Assembly (NCBI RefSeq): GCF_958979055.1
Contig: NC_084897.1
Coordinates: 24,703,628 to 24,767,627, forward strand
Direction: 5' to 3'
Length of the DNA: 64,000 bases
Origin: Alnus glutinosa
Taxonomy: Eukaryota; Streptophyta; Magnoliopsida; Fagales; Betulaceae
Below the pieces are notes generated by a model that saw only the letters and a list, made by a program, of their open reading frames with translations, had not been told where the DNA came from and ran no database searches. Positions within the stretch are counted from its first letter, which is position 1, and each line of letters starts with the position of its first letter. Positions 1 through 13,786 of this stretch are shown here, in pieces. Both the position numbers and the translations under genes were made by a program.

Positions 1-1
1 A

Positions 2-1438
2 AACCAGGCCCTCGGGTGGCAGGACCGGATCGGCATTGCGGCCCAGGTTTGCTCGGGCCTGAGCTTCCTCCACTCGGCCCGGCCCATCCCCAGGCCCATT
101 GTTCATGGCGGCCTCACACCCTCCAACATCCTCCTTGATCGTAATCGCATGGCAAAGATCAGTGGTTATGGGCCCCCAGAAGCCCATGATGCATGTGATG
201 TGGGAGTGGATATTCGGGCTTTTGGGGGTGTATTGCTACATCTTCTAACAGGGAGAAACTGGGCCGGGTTGGTTGAGGAGGCAATGGCAATGGGTAGTGC
301 CGGGCTGGCCCAGGTTCTGGATGAGGTGGCTGGAGATTGGCCGTTGGATCTGGCAGAGGAGTTTGCGGGCTTAGCACTGAGGTGTTTGTCCAATACAGAG
401 TTGAGCATCACAAGGGTGATGGAAGAGCTCAACAAGATGAAGAACAAGGCTGATGAAGTAATGGGAAGATCTGAGCCGGTCATCAATGGAAGTGATTATG
501 GAGCAGATTCATATGATGTACCCAGAGCTTTCCTCTGCCCCATATTTCAGGTTTGAGCCTCTTAACCATTTTCTATACTATACCATTTCCAAACTCATAC
601 AATAGGCTTAGAAGTTGATGGGCCTTACCAGGTATCTAATTGAAGCTTCCAAGAGGATTAATCAAGATATATATATATATATATATATATTTTAAATGAA
701 GATATAATTGAAGCTTCTTATAATTGTTTAAAAAGTTTAGTTTTACCTAATAATAAATCAACGTGAAACTTAGCATAAATGAGTACTTTTATAATCCACT
801 CACTTAATGTGGGCGGTCCATCTTTCTAATTTGGGACTAACTTTCGGATGTGTCATAATTGTCTTACTCAATATTGAGACTGATTAAGTAAGGAAAAAAA
901 AAAGTAATATATTATACAAGCACCCCAAATTAGTGCGCAATGGGATATGTTTATTTACCAAAAAATGTTATTCTTTACACTATATTGATGTGAGATGGAT
1001 TAGTAGCCCTTGAATAAGCCTTTATTAAAAGAAAAAATAAAATAAAATTCAAGGACTATCAACCCATACCACGTCAGCATAACATGAATGTGTTGTAAAG
1101 TATAGCATTATTCTTATTCATCTACACTCTTAACTCGATGACTATGAATAGGAATTTGATTTGAAAAAATGATGTTAAAAATAAGAAAAGATTTGCATAT
1201 TAAGTGTTTGATATGGATATTTTGGGTGCAGGATATAATGAAGAACCCGCACGTGGCAGCGGATGGATTTTCATATGAGCTGGAAGCAATAGCGGAATGG
1301 CTAGAAATGGGGCGTGATACTTCACCCATGACAAACTTGCGTCTCAAGCATACACAGCTCTTCCCCAACCATGCCCTTCGTTCTCTCATTGAGGATTGGC
1401 GAAATAATATTTTCACGAGTGTCTCCCTGCAACTGTAA
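2..1438 (+). CDS. PUB50-like: U-box domain protein with C-terminal pseudokinase lobe, 3' part only (PUB50-like)
   Basis: Two exons are visible: 2-550, open at the window edge, and 1232-1438 with stop TAA. The junction is CAG|gtttga...tgcag|GAT, phase 0, giving 251 residues. The first exon encodes the C-lobe of a kinase fold (VHGGLTPSNILLD ... RAFGGVLLHLLTGR). The catalytic HRD-type motif reads HGGLTPSN, so both the Asp and the Lys are gone. There is no DFG, and only about 15 residues separate beta-8 from the SDV-like segment, so the activation loop is nearly absent. This should be a pseudokinase. The second exon completes a U-box (FLCPIFQDIMKNPHVAADG ... PNHALRSLIEDW), the E2-binding fold of plant E3 ligases, which is intact. 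By family, kinase plus C-terminal U-box matches PUB50-type proteins; the N-terminal part lies outside. The exact orthology is inferred from domain order and neighbours. Confidence 0.85.
551..1231 (+). other. Intron of the U-box gene with a probable foldback MITE
   Basis: This 681-bp intron holds a (TA)n run at about 669-691. Near 963-1112 is a foldback sequence whose arms (AATGTTATTCTTTACA on the left, TGTAAAGTATAGCATT on the right) are inverted repeats. It resembles the Mutator-like MITEs elsewhere in the window that carry AATGCTA near their ends, but the flanking duplication is imperfect, so this part is tentative. Confidence 0.5.
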
Positions 1439-2066
1439 ATTCTTTTGTTTTTCCTCTTGTAAAGGATAAAAGGCTGCCTTGGGCCTATAGTGAGTGGCTA
1501 CGAGAGCACCATAAATAGGTTGAAGAAGGGCTATGATGGATATAAAAGAATTTGTTAATGAGACTTACGTGGACCAAATATGTTGTACGCACAACTAGTT
1601 GATGTTGCAGTGCATCATGGCATTGTCACATCAACCCAAAAACAAATTCCCCCCATTCGTCGATACTAAGGGGTGGTCGGACAGTCATTTTCAGCCACTC
1701 TCTTGGGAGTAAGGGTTGATAGTGGCAATGCTACGTCAGCACGCTAAGACTAAGTACGTACAAGTAAAAGAGAAAAGATAAAAATCTAAACTTTGAAACA
1801 ATATTTTGAATATTGATATAATTTGGAATCGACCCAGTTTATGTAAACTTACAACAGGGAATTTCACTAATTTTGGTAACATGAGAAATTACAGATTTTC
1901 GTGTACAAAGTTATTGATATGTATGTTGGAACTATCCTATTTCTTCGTTTCTGCTGTACTACCTCCAATCTCGACTGCTTCCCTACCCCAAAGAAAAATC
2001 CAGGAGGTGGGTCTTTAAGCAGAGCAATTTCCTAGTATTTGACTGCAAAATGCTATTGTGTGCTAC
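1439..2066. other. Convergent intergenic space
   Basis: These 628 bp separate the stop codons of the U-box gene (+) and the NAT gene (-), and must hold both 3' UTRs and polyadenylation signals. I see no further gene and no clear repeat. Confidence 0.6.
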
Positions 2067-5000
2067 TCACACTCCCAACCATTTTGCCCAACAAAAACAC
2101 TTGGCAACTTTTCTTGGGAGGGCATAGTCTGAGAAGAAAGATGGGTCAGTTGCAACCTCTTCAGCACGTGACCATATATATACCCCTCTTTCTTGCCGGC
2201 TGCCTGGGACGGTGTTGTCTAGTACAAATGCCACCAAGAGCGTCACCACCATGTTCAAAGACATAAGTGCATTTATCGCAAAATCAAGCTGAAACATATC
2301 CCACGAAGAAAATGACGTATCAGCTCTTCTTCCTCACAAGGAAAGAGGGAAACAAGAAATTATATTGTAAAATCAAATAAATGAATACTTCACAAAAAGT
2401 CTTCTCTCTCTCTCTGTGTCACTTTTTTTGTTTTTTTGTTTTTGGGAGTGCAAGAGGGAGTTACTTGTTTACTGCCGGTGTGGACTGGTCCATTTGATGC
2501 CGCCGCATAAGGAACAAAGTAACTTGGCAGTATAGAGCTGGCTTCAGGTTGATACTGTTGGAAATAGGCAGGAATAGATAACCCAAGGAACAATGAAACA
2601 CCAACTATCGTGATGTTTCTAAAACTTGCTGTTTGACTGTACTGCAAAGTTGATAGACCCAATGCCACGATAAGGGCCCACATGAAGCACAATAAGGAAG
2701 CAGCCAATGCCAGTGGTATAGAGGCAAGAATTGCACCCACTTTTCCTACAAAATACAAGTGAAAAAAAATCAAGGAACCAATCCATATTAAAGCTAAAAA
2801 AGAAATTTACCACAGATGGATGATGATATGCAAGCTACATTGTCAACAGAGAGGATTAACATGTTGAATCCAATCTGCATATGAGAAACTCCTATAATTC
2901 ATCTCAGGCATCAAACTTGCCAGACTGGCTTGGATGTATTTTGATATCTTCTGATTAGGGTCAAAACCACATATCCAATATGCATATCATGCCAATCTGT
3001 AGGCCTCACGAATATTCACCTATAGAAGGATTTCAGTCTCAATCTTGGGTTTGTTTTTTTTAGGTATGTCTATGATGCATACCTAAAAAGGAGAAGAAGA
3101 TCAAGAAAACTGCTCCAACTTCCACTGCCCTTCGACTTGCCACCTTTGTTATGTCAATGGTATGCACATTTTCTGTCAAGGTCGTCGACCCAGTTCCTGA
3201 ACCCCAAACTCCGGCCAAAATACTGCAGAAGCCCTCCATTGCAATTCCTCGGCTGACAATCCCTGGAGTTGGAGGCTTTGAATTGACCCGCAAAGATGTA
3301 GAATGATACGTTCCAACCTGGTTTGGTACAGCAACTTGCATCAGTGTCAAAATAATAATTCCATCTCTATGTTTATTTAGTGCTCTTATATAAAGAAATC
3401 AAAATTACTTAAACATACGAGCAGGGATTTTGCATTCTCAATTATTCTACTTTCTTCAGGAAATCATGCCACATTAGTCATGTGAATTATTGGGATACTA
3501 ACCGAATCCACTGATGCGACCAGTGAAACTATGATCATGATCATGGAAGTCCTTAAATGGAAGATGGGGATACCCCACTGGAAAGGGTAGGGAATTCTGA
3601 CCCATGCAGCAGTTTTCCATGCATTTGAAACATCAGTTCTGCAATGCTTCATCGTGTATGCATGCTTTCTACATGCATTGATTAAGATGTTTGAACTGGG
3701 TATGTCAGGGCTGCAGCCTTTATAATTGTAAGCTCCACCAGCTGTCAAAAAGAATGCATATGTCCATATAATCATGATGCTCAGTGGAACCTGCCATGAT
3801 TGAAATATTTCAGTAAGACTAAGTAAGTGCGATCCATATTCATCAAACACAAAACATTTAAAATACCTCATTAATTAAATGCAACAACAAAAAGGAAATA
3901 TATAAGGTTTACAGGAAGGCTTCTCTTGGACGCGTGGATTGGTTATGTTTTCAGTACTGTACTTAAAATTGTCACTATGATGTGGACCAACTAATTTTTG
4001 AATAAGGCAGAATGCATGAAAAGAAAGACCATTCACATGCCTAAAGAAAGATCATTGCCCCAATCTGATTGGGTTGTATCTCCCAATGTTTGATCCCCCC
4101 ACCCATTAATCCCCTTTACTTCTTTGTTTCACTATTACATTACCCTTTATTTTATGGATCACTATGTCAGATTGAGAAATGCTTCCATGCTTGATAAAAA
4201 GTGCTTGGACTTAATATTTGGCACTTCCGACTGAACATGTAGTAAGTGTGCTAACAAGCCTATAAGAGGTGATTTTCAGATATAATGTGATTACATGAAT
4301 ACACCAGGGATCATTTCAGTTGGATAGAAGCATCAAGCTGAATGCCCATAAAGGAGGATGTTAAAGAAAATACATTTTTTATAAAATTATAGATTGATAG
4401 ATCAGCTTTTGAGGCTATCCCCAAAATAAGAACCTTAGTTCTGTACAACATAGATTTTTGATATGCTGACCAGGGTTGGGAACAAGTGTCATTGCTAACA
4501 TATGTAAATAATTAAGTTACAAAGTTAAAACTGATGAAAATGAGGATTAGATTATGGCAAGCCAGAAACCAAGAGTATGCACAACACTTTTCTTATTGAT
4601 ATAATCCCAAAACACATACACAAACTTGATATCTGATATAAAACCACTAACATATTCTCCCAACATGCCATGGCATAATGAAAGATAAGAAGCATACCGC
4701 ATAAATTCGAAATACACGATGCCCAAGGATGGATACCCCACGAAGGTACTAAAAAGACAACAGAAGTAAAAAAGTAAGTGGTTTGAACATTTTACAAAAG
4801 CATTTAAATGAATTACGAAGAAAAAAAAACACAATTAATTTCTTTCTAGTCAATATTTAGAACAAATTTAACTAGTACTACCTAATATATAGGCCTACTA
4901 AGGACTGGCCAATCTAAATCCAAAAAAAATTAATCTGCTCCAAAACCACTTACCAGGGCAAATACAAGAAGCAAGAATATCTGTGGAATGCTGATTTCCA

Positions 5001-5819
5001 CACAACTACCAGCTTGTGGAAACCCATAGCTAAAAAATGCTAAACCTACTGCAGCAACAGTTGGAGCAACCACAACAGGGTTAATCAACCTGCAATGTAT
5101 TCTTATTTATATCAATACACCTGACAAAGTCCAATATGCAGGGGATACTTGATCTGGCAGCCCTTGAGAATAAAATTTTTCTTTCTCAAATAAACATTTG
5201 GAAAATTACCAATCCACCCAACAAAGATAATACAGTAGAAAGTTAATAATGAACAGCTTGGTACTTTTCCTCATCAAATTTGCTATTTATTACAACCACA
5301 TGGCATCATATGAACTACCAAAATACTAAGATATCTGCCCATGTGAAAAGGAAGCTAACTGTGAAAGAAACTATATCCTAACAAGTGCTCTTCTACCTTG
5401 TCATAATTGGAGTAAAAGAAAAGAAACTCTAAATAAATAGCATCAAGACAGAACTTAGGAGCGGCACACCTAATGCATCTAAGTCAATTAATTTTTGCAC
5501 AAGAAAGATTTTGTTTTTTACTTCTTCCCAGAAAAGCATTAAAGATCGGGACAAGCACAAGGAAGATATTTCAATCAGCCTTTTGATTTACCTTAAAAAA
5601 ACTGACATCAAACCACTGAATCCCAAAAAGCTCTGAAATATTGAACCAACAATTATTGCCCCTTGCAGTTCCCTCATTATGTGTCTGAATTTCTGCAGTT
5701 AGATAATATATTAAAACTAAAGGATGAGTTCAGATCAAAATATAAAACAGAGGGGTAACAATTCAAGGACTACACATCTCTCTGATTCTTTTGACATGCA
5801 AAAGAAGGAGCTCACTGCC

Positions 5820-5883
<64 letters not shown>

Positions 5884-7559
5884 AGAAAAATCATCACACT
5901 GATGCTAGTCATTCTCATCCAACCAGAAAGTTTATCATCTAAAATTTGTGGCAAGTAAATATGTCTTATAACTGCAGAAATTTTATCTCGATACAATGTT
6001 CAAGTTATTCCTGGCAAATCTATAAAAGTTTACAGCTTATAGAATGAAACATTTATTAATTTTTATGTACTTACATACAAATAAAAAAAAAATTAACGTA
6101 CTTACATGTTCTGTAAGATTTCGATACTCGCGGGCATTCATGATTACTAATGCTGGTGCCAGATATACAAATGAGCTCCCTTGAACTAAAGGAAGTCGCG
6201 TGCCAAAGTAGGAGTGCATGATTGTTGTAATACCAGAAACCAGCAGCATTGTTGAAATCACGGTAGCAGTATCTTTCTGTCATAGTTTATGTAGAGAAGA
6301 GTAAGTACCTTCAACTTATTGAATTGCACAAGATATTAATGGGACCGTAAGAGAGCTGCTTACATCTGTTCCCCCCATGGCTGGTACAATAATCAAGGGG
6401 ATGAATACTAGTGAACCAGCCAAAGATAGATAGTGCTGCAGGCCATAATATATTAACGGTACTGCAGTTAAACAACCAGATAAGAGTCAGGAAATGGTAC
6501 TCAATCCTAGCAAGTCACTCCAACACGATTTCAAGAACCCCAATTCAAGTCTTCCTACGATGTGAATGGGAAATAATATTTTTTTTCTCGCTATAAAAAC
6601 TGCAATTTTTTTTAACCTCTAAATCAGGGCCTTCTCTAAACTCCATGATAAAAGCTTGACCTACAATTCTCAAACAATTGCCGACCTAGTTTGTTCTAAA
6701 ACATTCAGGCCTGGTTCTAACAAATCAAAAATCAGGATTCATATCCAAACGCCTCGTTGCTTTACTTGATCATAATCAAATGTATGTCTTACTCCGAAAA
6801 CTTCACTAAAATTTATCTAATATAACCATTTCAAGCAAACTAGTAACTGCAGCTCCATATACCAAAACATATAAACAAATTAGTGAAAAAGCACTAACCA
6901 AAACCAGGATTGTCTCTGAGCCCACATTTCATTCCCGAAGGCCTGCGCCACCCTCCATGAGCAGGCTCTTCGTCATTAGGATACACATCGATTTTCGCAT
7001 CTCTTTCAGCAACACCACCGTCCTCTTTCTTTGGCTCAGCCGCTGGAGCTACTGCTGGAACTTCATTTCCATTCGCATTCCTATTCACAATTCCATTCAC
7101 ATTCGCATTCAAATTCCCATTTCCATTCAAACGAACTTTGCGCTCATCGTCTTTAGGCTCGTCCCAAGTCCTCCTCCTCTGGTTCTCACCCCTCACCGCC
7201 CCATCCCTCTCATTCCTCACCACCGGTTCGATTTCAATCCCAAGGTTCGGCTTGGTCCGGCCCAGAACCGGGTCGATCTCGATTTTCGGCGACGACCCGC
7301 CGTTTCTCAGATAAAGACCCTTCTCCAAATCGAACCCAGAGCTGTCGTTCTTCTCGCTGGCACTAGTCTCAGCCCCCCAAGAGTAATCAGAGACAAAGCC
7401 GGTCTTCTTGGCCCAAGATTTTAGCTCTTTCGGGTTGTGATCGAATCTCGGCACAAACGGCTCGATCTTCGGAGGCACAGAGCCAAGTCTCGTGGCGGCT
7501 CCACCACCCTTCACTCTCTCGGCCTTGTCTAGAGATATTGAGCTCGACCCAGTTGCCAT
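2067..7559 (-). CDS. NAT11: Nucleobase-ascorbate transporter, NAT11-like (10 exons)
   Basis: Exons in transcript order: 7559-6899, 6461-6364, 6276-6106, 5692-5592, 5089-4954, 4748-4698, 3790-3503, 3317-3083, 2745-2465, 2288-2067. They sum to 2244 nt (747 aa), and every phase closes. By family this is a multipass NCS2/NAT permease for purines, uracil or related bases. Diagnostic pieces are YYGLQHYLSL (the QH motif of TM1), TRLPLVQGSSF, and the NAT signature region TENVHTIDITKVASRR. The C-terminus has VLDNTVPGSRQERGVY. A long cytoplasmic N-terminus (about 220 residues, as in NAT11/NAT12) is hydrophilic, with an Asn/Gly-rich stretch at residues 144-166. The text LPSYFVPYAAASNGPV and TATVISTMLLVSG favours NAT11 over NAT12. 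Plant NAT11/12 substrates are poorly defined. Intron 3 contains a 58-bp TA microsatellite. Confidence 0.93.
5822..5880. repeat. (TA)n microsatellite in a NAT intron
   Basis: About 29 uninterrupted AT/TA dinucleotides lie between the NAT exons 5592-5692 and 6106-6276. Reading frames of alternating Ile-Tyr across it are artefacts. Confidence 0.95.
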
Positions 7560-8518
7560 TAGAGCTTTTCCGGGAAAACTAACAACAAAGAACTAAACCC
7601 ACTTCGTTCCTTAAAGGAGAACAAAGTTACAAAGCTACAAAGTTAAAACATAAAAGGAAACTTTAAAAAAAATAAAGAAGATGGTACGAGAAACTGAGAG
7701 AGTGATGAGTAGAAGCAAAGCAAAGGGTGGAGGGTGGATTGGGAAGGTGTCAAAGAGAGAGGACAATCATTAAATTGATTTGCCAAAAGGTTAATGGGAA
7801 CTGGTGTGAATGAACGTGTCTGTGTGTGAGTGAGTGAGTGACTCAGAATGAGAGATTTTTAGACGTCTTTTTTATTCTTCTCATCTTTTTCATCTTTTAT
7901 TGCCGCTAGCCAGTTGCTGTCAGTTGGAGCTTTCGCCCTTTCAGATACTTCCAAATTACTGCAATGCTCCTGTTCTTGCCCGTTGAGATTAAACAAAAAT
8001 AAAAAATAAAATAAAAAATAAAAAATTTGAAGAATGTTTTGATAATAGAAAGGATGAGTTTTGTTGCCAGCAGTTGCCAGAATTAAATTTCTCTCTTTTT
8101 TTTCATTTTCTTTTTATCAAAGGGGCGGGAATGTTTGGGTAATTATTATTTTTCCAAATCATGTTTGAGTTGTTTTTTAAAACTAAAACTTTATTATTAC
8201 TTTTTTAAAAAAAAAAAAAAAAAAAAAATCAAGAGCAATGTTACCACGCTCATATTTCACCCCCTCTTCTCTGTAAAAAAAAATTTGCTCCCATCCCCTC
8301 AACGAATTTAGAGTAATTTTAGAAATTTCTTATGTAATCCTCCGAAAATAAGGTGGGTTTTAAAATCTTAATTTTTTATTCAAATTTAATAGTGATCAAT
8401 CACAAGTTCAATGAAAAACACAAAATAAATTTCTAACATTACACTCTTAATGCCACTCCAGCCACCACGCAAAAGTGGTCGAAACCATCCAATCTAGTAA
8501 TCTCATCCACTAGATTAC

Positions 8519-8810
8519 GGCCCCGTTTAGTAATCCCCTCTCCTTCCCCTCCCCTTCCCTTTGTGAGAATTTTTTTGTTGTGTGAAAATAGAAAGTGATT
8601 GATGTGATATAAAGTAGAAAGAATTTATATAGAAAAGTGGAAAAAAATTTTATTGTAGTGGATTTTTTTAATTAAATAATAATAAAAAATTATTGATGTG
8701 ATATAAAAAGTAAAAAAGAAAAGAATGTTTTGAATTTGATGTTTTTTGGGAAAGGTAAAAGTAAGGGGAGGGAAGGGAAGGGGAATGGAAGGGAGTTAGT
8801 AAACGGGGCC
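8519..8810. mobile_element. Tourist-like MITE, 292 bp
   Basis: The left end GGCCCCGTTTAGTAA and the right end TTAGTAAACGGGGCC are inverted repeats that extend imperfectly for about 35 bp into C-rich and G-rich arms. A 3-bp TAC flanks both sides (8516-8518 and 8811-8813). The interior is AT-rich and non-coding. A 3-bp duplication and GGCC termini fit the PIF/Harbinger superfamily. Confidence 0.8.
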
Positions 8811-8903
8811 TACATGTCGAGAGTGGTCGCAATCACTCCCGATAACTTTAGGAAGGTATGATTATAAAAAGGTAGTCCGCCGCCTCTAAGAAAGGTTGAG
8901 CTC

Positions 8904-9016
<113 letters not shown>

Positions 9017-10022
9017 TGGACCAATTAAATTTTTATGATCCGACATGACAATAGCACGTTGGACTACCGCATCAAAGAGTACAAGAGATGGGAGAAAAAT
9101 TGGAATGGCTCCAATACTTTCTTCTAGAAAATAAGAAGAAGGGTTTCTTACATTTGAAGTTTCTTATGGTCACAGATAAATGAGTAGCAGCATGCAAAGT
9201 CCAACTCAAGGGGGGAGGCACATCATTAGCACATGGTTGTTATAATAATGCAGTGGAAAAACACAATTAATGGGTCCCAAGAGAATTGATTAGGAAAAGA
9301 AGAAATCTCAAAGCAGTCATAATATTCATTTTGGACTGTCTATTAAAGCCTTAAAACTACATTTGTAACATTGATATACTATTTAATAGTATAATTGGCT
9401 GACGGCTTCACGCAAATTATTTAGCTGTGGACTAATAAGAAAGAGATAAGGGCATTTTGGTTAGTTTTGTTTTTGCCACTTTCCTAGCACTATTATTATT
9501 ATTATTATTATTATTTTAATACTTTCCTAACACTATATTAAGATGAGATAAAAGGGCAGGAGGATTCTAACATACGTGGGATTGGTTTCGGGGTGGGCAA
9601 AAGTCAGCCCACCCTTTTTTATTTTTATAAATTATATAAAAAAAAAAAAATCAATTTTGAAAAGCTATAAGCCCACCGGCTTCAAGATGAAGCTTTGGAT
9701 GAAGACGGATCGTCTTGTCTCCTTGTTGTGATAGGAATAAGATTCTCTCAATTTTAAATGAAATGAAGATGAGCTAATTAGTTATAAAACAATAGGTAAT
9801 ATTTTTCAAAAAATGACAATTTTGCTCCTTATTTTATAACTATCTGCCTCTTCTATGTTTCATTTCAATTTCTGTTGTGACGAGGCAATTCTGTTTTCAT
9901 CGTCGCCAGATGAAGAAGAAGTGACGAATCGTCTTTGCTTGTCTCTTCTTCTTTGACAAAGAATTAAAGATTTCTCGTCTTCGATTTGGTTTTGTTTTAA
10001 CTGTTTCAACTCTGGTGGAGGC

Positions 10023-10885
10023 TAGGGGTGTAAATTGCACCATATGAACAAATAATACTCTTATTTTACATTCGCATCTCCACTTTGCACATGGCGAATT
10101 CTAGTAACCATCTACCCTAAACAAGTAGATAGAATCACCCAATAACCGCACACAGGCAGACAATTTTTTTGTACTAACCACCGGTGACATTCGTTTTGCA
10201 TTTTAGGCTCTTTTATGAGCTTTCTATTTTTATTTTTATTTTATTATTATTATTTTACTACAAACTTAATTTTTTTTTTTTTTTTGATAAGTAACAAACT
10301 TAATTTATATGGGTCCATTGGTTTTTTAAAGTTTTTTATGAGCTTTTTTTATACGAGCTTAATTTAATTTTTGAACTAAATACATCTATAAATTGTAATA
10401 TGAAAACAAAAATTAAATTGAAAACATTGGACGATACAAGTATTTATAAACAAAATTCTAATATAAATAATAATAATAATACATCTATTTATACACTTTG
10501 TGCAATACAAGTAAATTGAAAAAAACTACAAAATACAATTGAATTAAATTATATTCTCTAAAAAAAATACAAGTGAATTAACTTCAATTGCCTTGAAATA
10601 ATGTTCATAGCTGGATAATGACGCACAATATTAATTTAATGTTTTTGTGACATTTTAAACCACAGAGCCAAATCAAGCAATACAAAATGCATGCAGCGAC
10701 AAAAATAAAGTCACAATAAGGCAAAATTATTTCTTTTATATATATGGATAATATTTGTCTGCACCTACCCATATTTCTCTATCCGCCCACCTAGAGTTGG
10801 GGACTGAAAATTCATCTGGAACTTGTACAGATAGGCAGATTGCAAATGCAAAGCAAAATTTTAATCGTCCACCTGAACACCCCTA
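10023..10885. mobile_element. Probable degenerate hAT-like element, 863 bp
   Basis: The ends are TAGGGGTGTAAATTG and CACCTGAACACCCCTA, the same terminal class (TAGGGGTG/CACCCCTA) as the well-preserved hAT-like element at 20544-21457. The flanking octamers GTGGAGGC and CCGAAGGC match at five of eight positions. No transposase frame is seen. It carries a nested 22-bp retroposed tail at 10273-10294. Confidence 0.5.
10273..10294 (-). mobile_element. Minute retroposed LINE tail, 22 bp
   Basis: A poly-T run ending in GATAAGTA lies between two copies of ACAAACTTAATTT (10260-10272 and 10295-10307). Read on the minus strand it is TACTTATC plus poly-A, the same tail as the longer LINE fragment at 57135-57530. 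It looks like an insertion 5'-truncated to almost nothing. Confidence 0.75.
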
Positions 10886-12507
10886 CCGAAGGCACAATCT
10901 TATTTGTTATTGGCACTATTAAAGGTGTTGGCTTAGTGGTAAAGTTTCATTCCACATGGTTGAATTGGCAATGAACATGAGATTCATGCTCATTATCCAT
11001 ATCTACACATGATCTTATCTTATCATTTCTGTCCATTAAAAAAGAATTATAAAGTTTTCCTCCAAATTAAGTTAGATTAATTTTCTTCAATAGAGTCTAT
11101 CAAATTAGCATGTGCCTATGATATATATACATTTTCACATACCGATTAAAAATGTATGTAATAATCACATGTATTTTGAATAGATGTTGGTTTAATAGAC
11201 TGTATTGAAAGAAAAAAAAAAAATTATAAATAGAAAATCAGTCCATATGATTGAACTGATTTGCAATTAGCTCATTGTCGTATAAACATTAACTAAGAAC
11301 TCCAAGTGGTAAGCAAAAAAAGCAAATAAGTCGAGCCACCCATTTTTAAAAATCACCTCCCCATGTTTGAAGTGTAAGGGGGAGGACCAGAAGATGAGAG
11401 TACAATCGTTCATGTAATCATGATGAAGCATGTTTGACATCCATTTCATAATCATCTTTATATAACCAAGTTTTAAATCCACCATTGAGTTTGTGGAACC
11501 CAATGTGAGTCCTACAAATTCAATTGTAGATTTTAAAATGAGATGGGTAAGAGATAGATTTGTATCATTTCTCAATCATGATTAGCAATTCTCCCCTTCC
11601 ACCAAAATTAAGGCATACACGAAACTTCTGATGGAAATAATTAACTCCATTTATTCATGAAAATCAAGCAACAAATATTTGTAGTAAATGAGATAACCAA
11701 CTTTCTTCAAGACAAAATCCCAAATCTCTTGGAAGTCATTTCAGCTATAATTCATCTGTAATATTCTAGTTTAAGGTTAAGCAAACTATGCTCAAGTCCA
11801 TACAGATTAAATCATCAGCAATTAGTATATACTACGGGCCTCTTTCTCTATATATCCTGCCAATTTATCATCACAAGACAAGATGTACAGAGCCTAGAAT
11901 CCAATCCCTGATTATGCTTACCCCATGTCTATTTTTTTCAGTATATGAACATCAAGGCATTGAGACTAAGTTTAGAATAATCTTCAATAAATTGGAGAAT
12001 TCTAATTGCAGAAGTATCATGGATCACCTATCCCTTCAGAAGTGTCTTGTTTGGAGACCCTGAGTTCTACTAACAAACGTGTAAAGATTGACATGGTAAA
12101 ACATTATGGGAGCTTAAAGTTCCATATATCATTACTTCAAATGAGTCCAAGGATTAAATATAATCTGATCATGCACTCACTCTCCTCTTATCTTCTTCAA
12201 TAATAGGTTGACAGGCATTAAGATAAAAATAATATATCATAATATATCTCTCAAGATGAGTGCAAATAACATATTTCCAAGCACCTAACAAATTGGATAA
12301 TGGTCAGATTCCGCTAGCCTATTCCTATCTTTAATAATATCAAAATCAAGCCAGAGGCTGCCAACAGAATCCTTAATCAATTGGAAAATTCCAACCATGC
12401 CAGCATCATTGACCATCTATTCTTTTAGAATCATTATGGAATATTTATTAATTCTATATTGTTACTTCTAACTTAGTGCCACGGTCCAACATAATTCAGT
12501 CATCTTA

Positions 12508-12823
12508 GGGTCCGTTTGGGTTTGCGATTTGAAAAAATGTGATTTAAAAATAGCAATTTTAAAATGTGCAATTTTAAAAAATGATTTTTAAAAACGCAGT
12601 TAAGCGTTTGACAAAATCGCAGTTTGACCTTTAAAATCGCAGGTTAGTTTTTTAAAATTTTATGTTTTCAAAAAAACACCTCATTGCCTGTGATTTGAAA
12701 AATCAGTTTTCTACGTTTTCAAATCATAATATTTTAAAAATGCAATTCTTAAATGGTTCATTTTCTGTGATTTGGTTTAAAATCGCACTTTTTGTTTACG
12801 AAATCATAATAACAAACGCACCC
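12508..12823. mobile_element. Tourist-like MITE, GCGATTT family, copy 1 (316 bp)
   Basis: It starts GGGTCCGTTTGGGTTTGCG and ends AACAAACGCACCC, flanked by TTA on both sides (12505-12507 and 12824-12826). The interior has repeated pieces like AAAATCGCA in both orientations. Two relatives lie at 41175-41414 and 42944-43176. Confidence 0.85.
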
Positions 12824-13786
12824 TTACTGTAAACAACAGCCAAAGATGAGGAACTTCCACTGGTAAGGTTTCGAGTTACATAAATTATAGGTTTATAGTA
12901 TCACCCTTGTCTCCTTGAGCTAGACTACAATTTTTTTTTATTGAAACACAAGTTTGAGTAGCATAACCCAGAATTCCTACAGTACACGGGAGTCACGGGA
13001 CATAACAAGCAAGTACCTCACAACTTCAAGAAATTTGAAGTATCTGCAAATCAAGTCCAAACATTTATATTGGCACAATTCCCTTTAACTGGTGCCAGTC
13101 ATGATCTACACGCTCTGTTGTAACTTGGGAATCACCTCCAAACTTTATTATCCCAATCAGGGAAGATATCCAACATAAATAGAGAAACCAGTGCACAAGT
13201 TTGCATTTCTCCACTACAATAAACCCCCTTCCTGATGAAATGGATGCATTTTCACACTTTGAAACTTACCTAAAACCCAATTTACACAGCCAATCTTCTC
13301 TTCAACCAACATAATTGTATGGTGGCTATCAACAACTACAACCCCATTCTCCAATTGTTCTCTTCTCTCTCAACTTACTGTTACTAACACAACTATAACT
13401 CCTTTACACCATGGTTGATCAAATATCAAGACACCAATTTACAATAAAATCAAATCCTTATAACCCACGGACGCAACGTGATTAATACCCAATCCTTAAG
13501 CAGAGGCAAAGCATATCTGGTTGATCAAGCATTCAAGCCCAACCAAGAATTACCATTAAAGAACATCAAATTTGCTAACTTCCAAGAACCCCTAGTTTAA
13601 TCCAACTCCTAGCTTAACCAGAACAACCAATCCAATTTAGAAACTAAAAATTTCTAATTCAAAGCATTTCATTAAGTGTAAATTTATATAACTATGAAAC
13701 ATAAACAACCACATCAACAAAAAAAAACAAATTCAAAAAAGGAAAAAGAAAAGGCGAATCTGCTAGAATCACCGAGAGTGTGGTTA

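Noticed and set aside
8232-8450. Foldback element related to the GAGTAATGCTA MITEs
   Set aside because: Ends are only loosely alike and no target duplication could be read; kept only as a remark on the spacer.
11267-11575. 102-codon minus-strand frame
   Set aside because: No recognisable motif, AT-rich repeat-like context, no splice or promoter support.
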